DNA of 15,856 nucleotides from an uncultured Fusibacter sp. (GTDB taxonomy: Bacteria > Bacillota > Clostridia > Peptostreptococcales > Acidaminobacteraceae), in NCBI GenBank assembly GCA_937958285.1, contig CALFXQ010000204.1, positions 1 to 15,856 on the forward strand, given 5' to 3'. Within the stretch, counting starts at the first letter, position 1, and each line of letters opens with the position of its first letter. The translations under genes and the position numbers were made by a program. Under the pieces are notes generated by a model. It had not been told where the DNA came from, did no database searches, and worked only from the letters and a program-made list of their open reading frames with translations. Of this stretch, positions 15,280-15,856 are shown piece after piece.

Positions 15280-15356
15280 GTGCCAATAGCTCAGCTGGAT
15301 AGAGCAACGGCCTTCTAAGCCGTAGGTCCGGGGTTCGAATCCCTGTTGGCACGCCA
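15280..15356 (+). tRNA. tRNA-Arg(TCT)
   Basis: The 77-nt cloverleaf has a GTGCCAA/TTGGCAC acceptor, an ACGGC/GCCGT anticodon stem with TCT at 15314-15316, a TTCGAAT T-loop, G as discriminator and an encoded CCA. Confidence 0.97.
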
Positions 15357-15361
15357 TATAT

Positions 15362-15438
15362 GGCGGCTGTAGTCAAGTGGTTAAGACACAGGATTGTGGC
15401 TCCTGCATGCGTGGGTTCAAACCCCATCAGCCGCCCCA
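15362..15438 (+). tRNA. tRNA-His(GTG)
   Basis: The acceptor GCGGCTG/CAGCCGC (from 15363) is preceded by a genome-encoded G-1 at 15362 that can pair with discriminator C73 (15435), the identity feature of bacterial tRNA-His. GTG is at 15396-15398, the T-loop is TTCAAAC, and CCA is encoded. Confidence 0.97.
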
Positions 15439-15453
15439 TTTAAACTTTACCGT

Positions 15454-15529
15454 TGGGGATTAGCCAAGTCGGTAAGGCAACGGACTTTGACTCCGTCATC
15501 CGCAGGTTCGAGTCCTGCATCCCCAGCCA
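15454..15529 (+). tRNA. tRNA-Gln(TTG)
   Basis: The 76-nt cloverleaf has a TGGGGAT/ATCCCCA acceptor, an ACGGA/TCCGT anticodon stem with TTG at 15487-15489, a TTCGAGT T-loop, G as discriminator and an encoded CCA. Confidence 0.97.
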
Positions 15530-15558
15530 TTACCGATTAAATCAATACCGATAACCAT

Positions 15559-15632
15559 AATCCATTAGCTCATTCCGAGGCCATAGGCCGAGAAAGAACG
15601 ATTTGCCTGCAAATTGTTCGAAAGACTGAGCG
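15559..15632 (+). repeat. tRNA-Lys-5'-like structured repeat, copy 1
   Basis: This 74-nt copy lies between tRNA-Gln and tRNA-Lys. It begins AATCCATTAGCTCA, matching the tRNA-Lys 5' end except for the first base, then departs from tRNA sequence. Predicted pairings: GCTCA (15567-15571) with TGAGC near the 3' end; GGCC-ATA-GGCC; and a 10-bp stem GAACGATTTG/CAAATTGTTC with a CCTG loop (one G-T pair). It differs from copy 2 at about five positions. A 15-nt AT-rich linker leads to tRNA-Lys. Function unknown. Confidence 0.85.
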
Positions 15633-15647
15633 ACAGATTATAAACAC

Positions 15648-15723
15648 GATCCATTAGCTCAGTCGGTAGAGCACCTGACTTTTAATCAGGGTGTCCCGCG
15701 TTCGAGTCGCGGATGGATCACCA
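15648..15723 (+). tRNA. tRNA-Lys(TTT)
   Basis: The 76-nt cloverleaf has a GATCCAT/ATGGATC acceptor, a CCTGA/TCAGG anticodon stem with TTT at 15681-15683, a TTCGAGT T-loop, A as discriminator and an encoded CCA. It is 118 nt beyond tRNA-Gln, with repeat copy 1 between them and more repeats after it. Confidence 0.97.
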
Positions 15724-15732
15724 TTTTTTTTT
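15724..15732 (+). terminator. T9 run directly after tRNA-Lys (possible terminator)
   Basis: Nine T residues follow the tRNA CCA end. There is no dedicated hairpin, but the tRNA T-arm and acceptor helix could serve as the stem. If it terminates, the repeats beyond it need their own promoter or are not transcribed. Confidence 0.35.
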
Positions 15733-15749
15733 AAGCGTCAACTAAATAT

Positions 15750-15824
15750 GATCCATTAGCTCATTCCGAGGCCATAGGCCGAGAAAGAACGATTTGCTTG
15801 TCAAATTGTTCGCAGGACTGAGCG
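15750..15824 (+). repeat. tRNA-Lys-5'-like structured repeat, copy 2
   Basis: This 75-nt copy begins with exactly the first 14 nt of tRNA-Lys (GATCCATTAGCTCA). It contains GGCC-ATA-GGCC and the 10-bp stem GAACGATTTG/CAAATTGTTC, here with a CTTGT loop. The closing GCTCA/TGAGC helix is extended by TCC/GGA across a T-C mismatch. The linker GCGTCAACTAAATAT precedes it (after tRNA-Lys) and follows it (before copy 3). Confidence 0.88.
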
Positions 15825-15836
15825 TCAACTAAATAT

Positions 15837-15856
15837 GATCCATTAGCTCATTCCGA
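15837..15856 (+). repeat. tRNA-Lys-5'-like repeat, copy 3 (cut by the window end)
   Basis: The last 20 bases are identical to the start of copy 2, exactly 87 bp later and preceded by the same linker. The array therefore continues beyond the window. Confidence 0.85.

Noticed and set aside
15559..15856. Integron attC sites
   Set aside because: There are no gene cassettes between copies and no recognisable core-site pairs. The shared segment is the tRNA-Lys 5' end instead.

Overview
The window looks like chromosomal DNA of a low-to-moderate-GC Gram-positive bacterium, most likely Bacillota and perhaps clostridial. The evidence is a sortase with a cell-wall-anchored substrate, a PcrA-LigA gene order, an M29 aminopeptidase, an RsbW/RsbV/RsbU-type partner-switching module, an rph-rdgB-yfcE operon, AGGAGG ribosome binding sites and tRNA genes with encoded CCA. 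I cannot name a genus. All protein genes lie on the plus strand and are tightly packed. No insertion sequence, phage gene or CRISPR array was seen.

Region 1 (1-2365, surface and precursor metabolism): the 3' end of a Thr/Pro-rich surface protein made of ETTIP pentapeptide repeats and ending in an LPQTN sorting signal. It is followed by a GC-rich hairpin, a class D-like sortase, and a divergent ribose-phosphate pyrophosphokinase whose ribosome binding site overlaps the sortase stop codon.

Region 2 (2401-11133, a probable five-gene operon): a 12-bp terminator hairpin merges into an extended -10 promoter. Behind it come pcrA helicase, an M29 aminopeptidase, ligA, an AIR-synthase-related protein of unknown substrate, and a secreted N-acetylmuramoyl-L-alanine amidase. 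The last three genes are joined by 4-bp ATGA overlaps, and a hairpin terminator follows the amidase.

Region 3 (11156-13084): a compact partner-switching signalling module. It has an RsbW/SpoIIAB-like kinase, a STAS anti-anti-factor with the phosphorylatable Ser, and a receiver-PP2C phosphatase. No sigma factor is in the window, so its target is unknown. A strong terminator starts inside the last codons of the phosphatase gene.

Region 4 (13099-14954): rph, rdgB/HAM1 and a YfcE-type phosphodiesterase under an extended -10 promoter.

Region 5 (15063-15856): a canonical promoter driving tRNA-Pro(TGG), Gly(TCC), Arg(TCT), His(GTG) and Gln(TTG), then tRNA-Lys(TTT). The Lys gene sits within an unusual repeat family. 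Each copy begins with the first 14 nt of tRNA-Lys, then diverges into a structured segment whose first and last parts pair like an expanded D-arm. At least three copies are visible, the last two with an 87-bp period, and the array runs off the window. This is the most unexplained structure here. A tRNA-Gly with C in place of the near-universal U55 is a second oddity.
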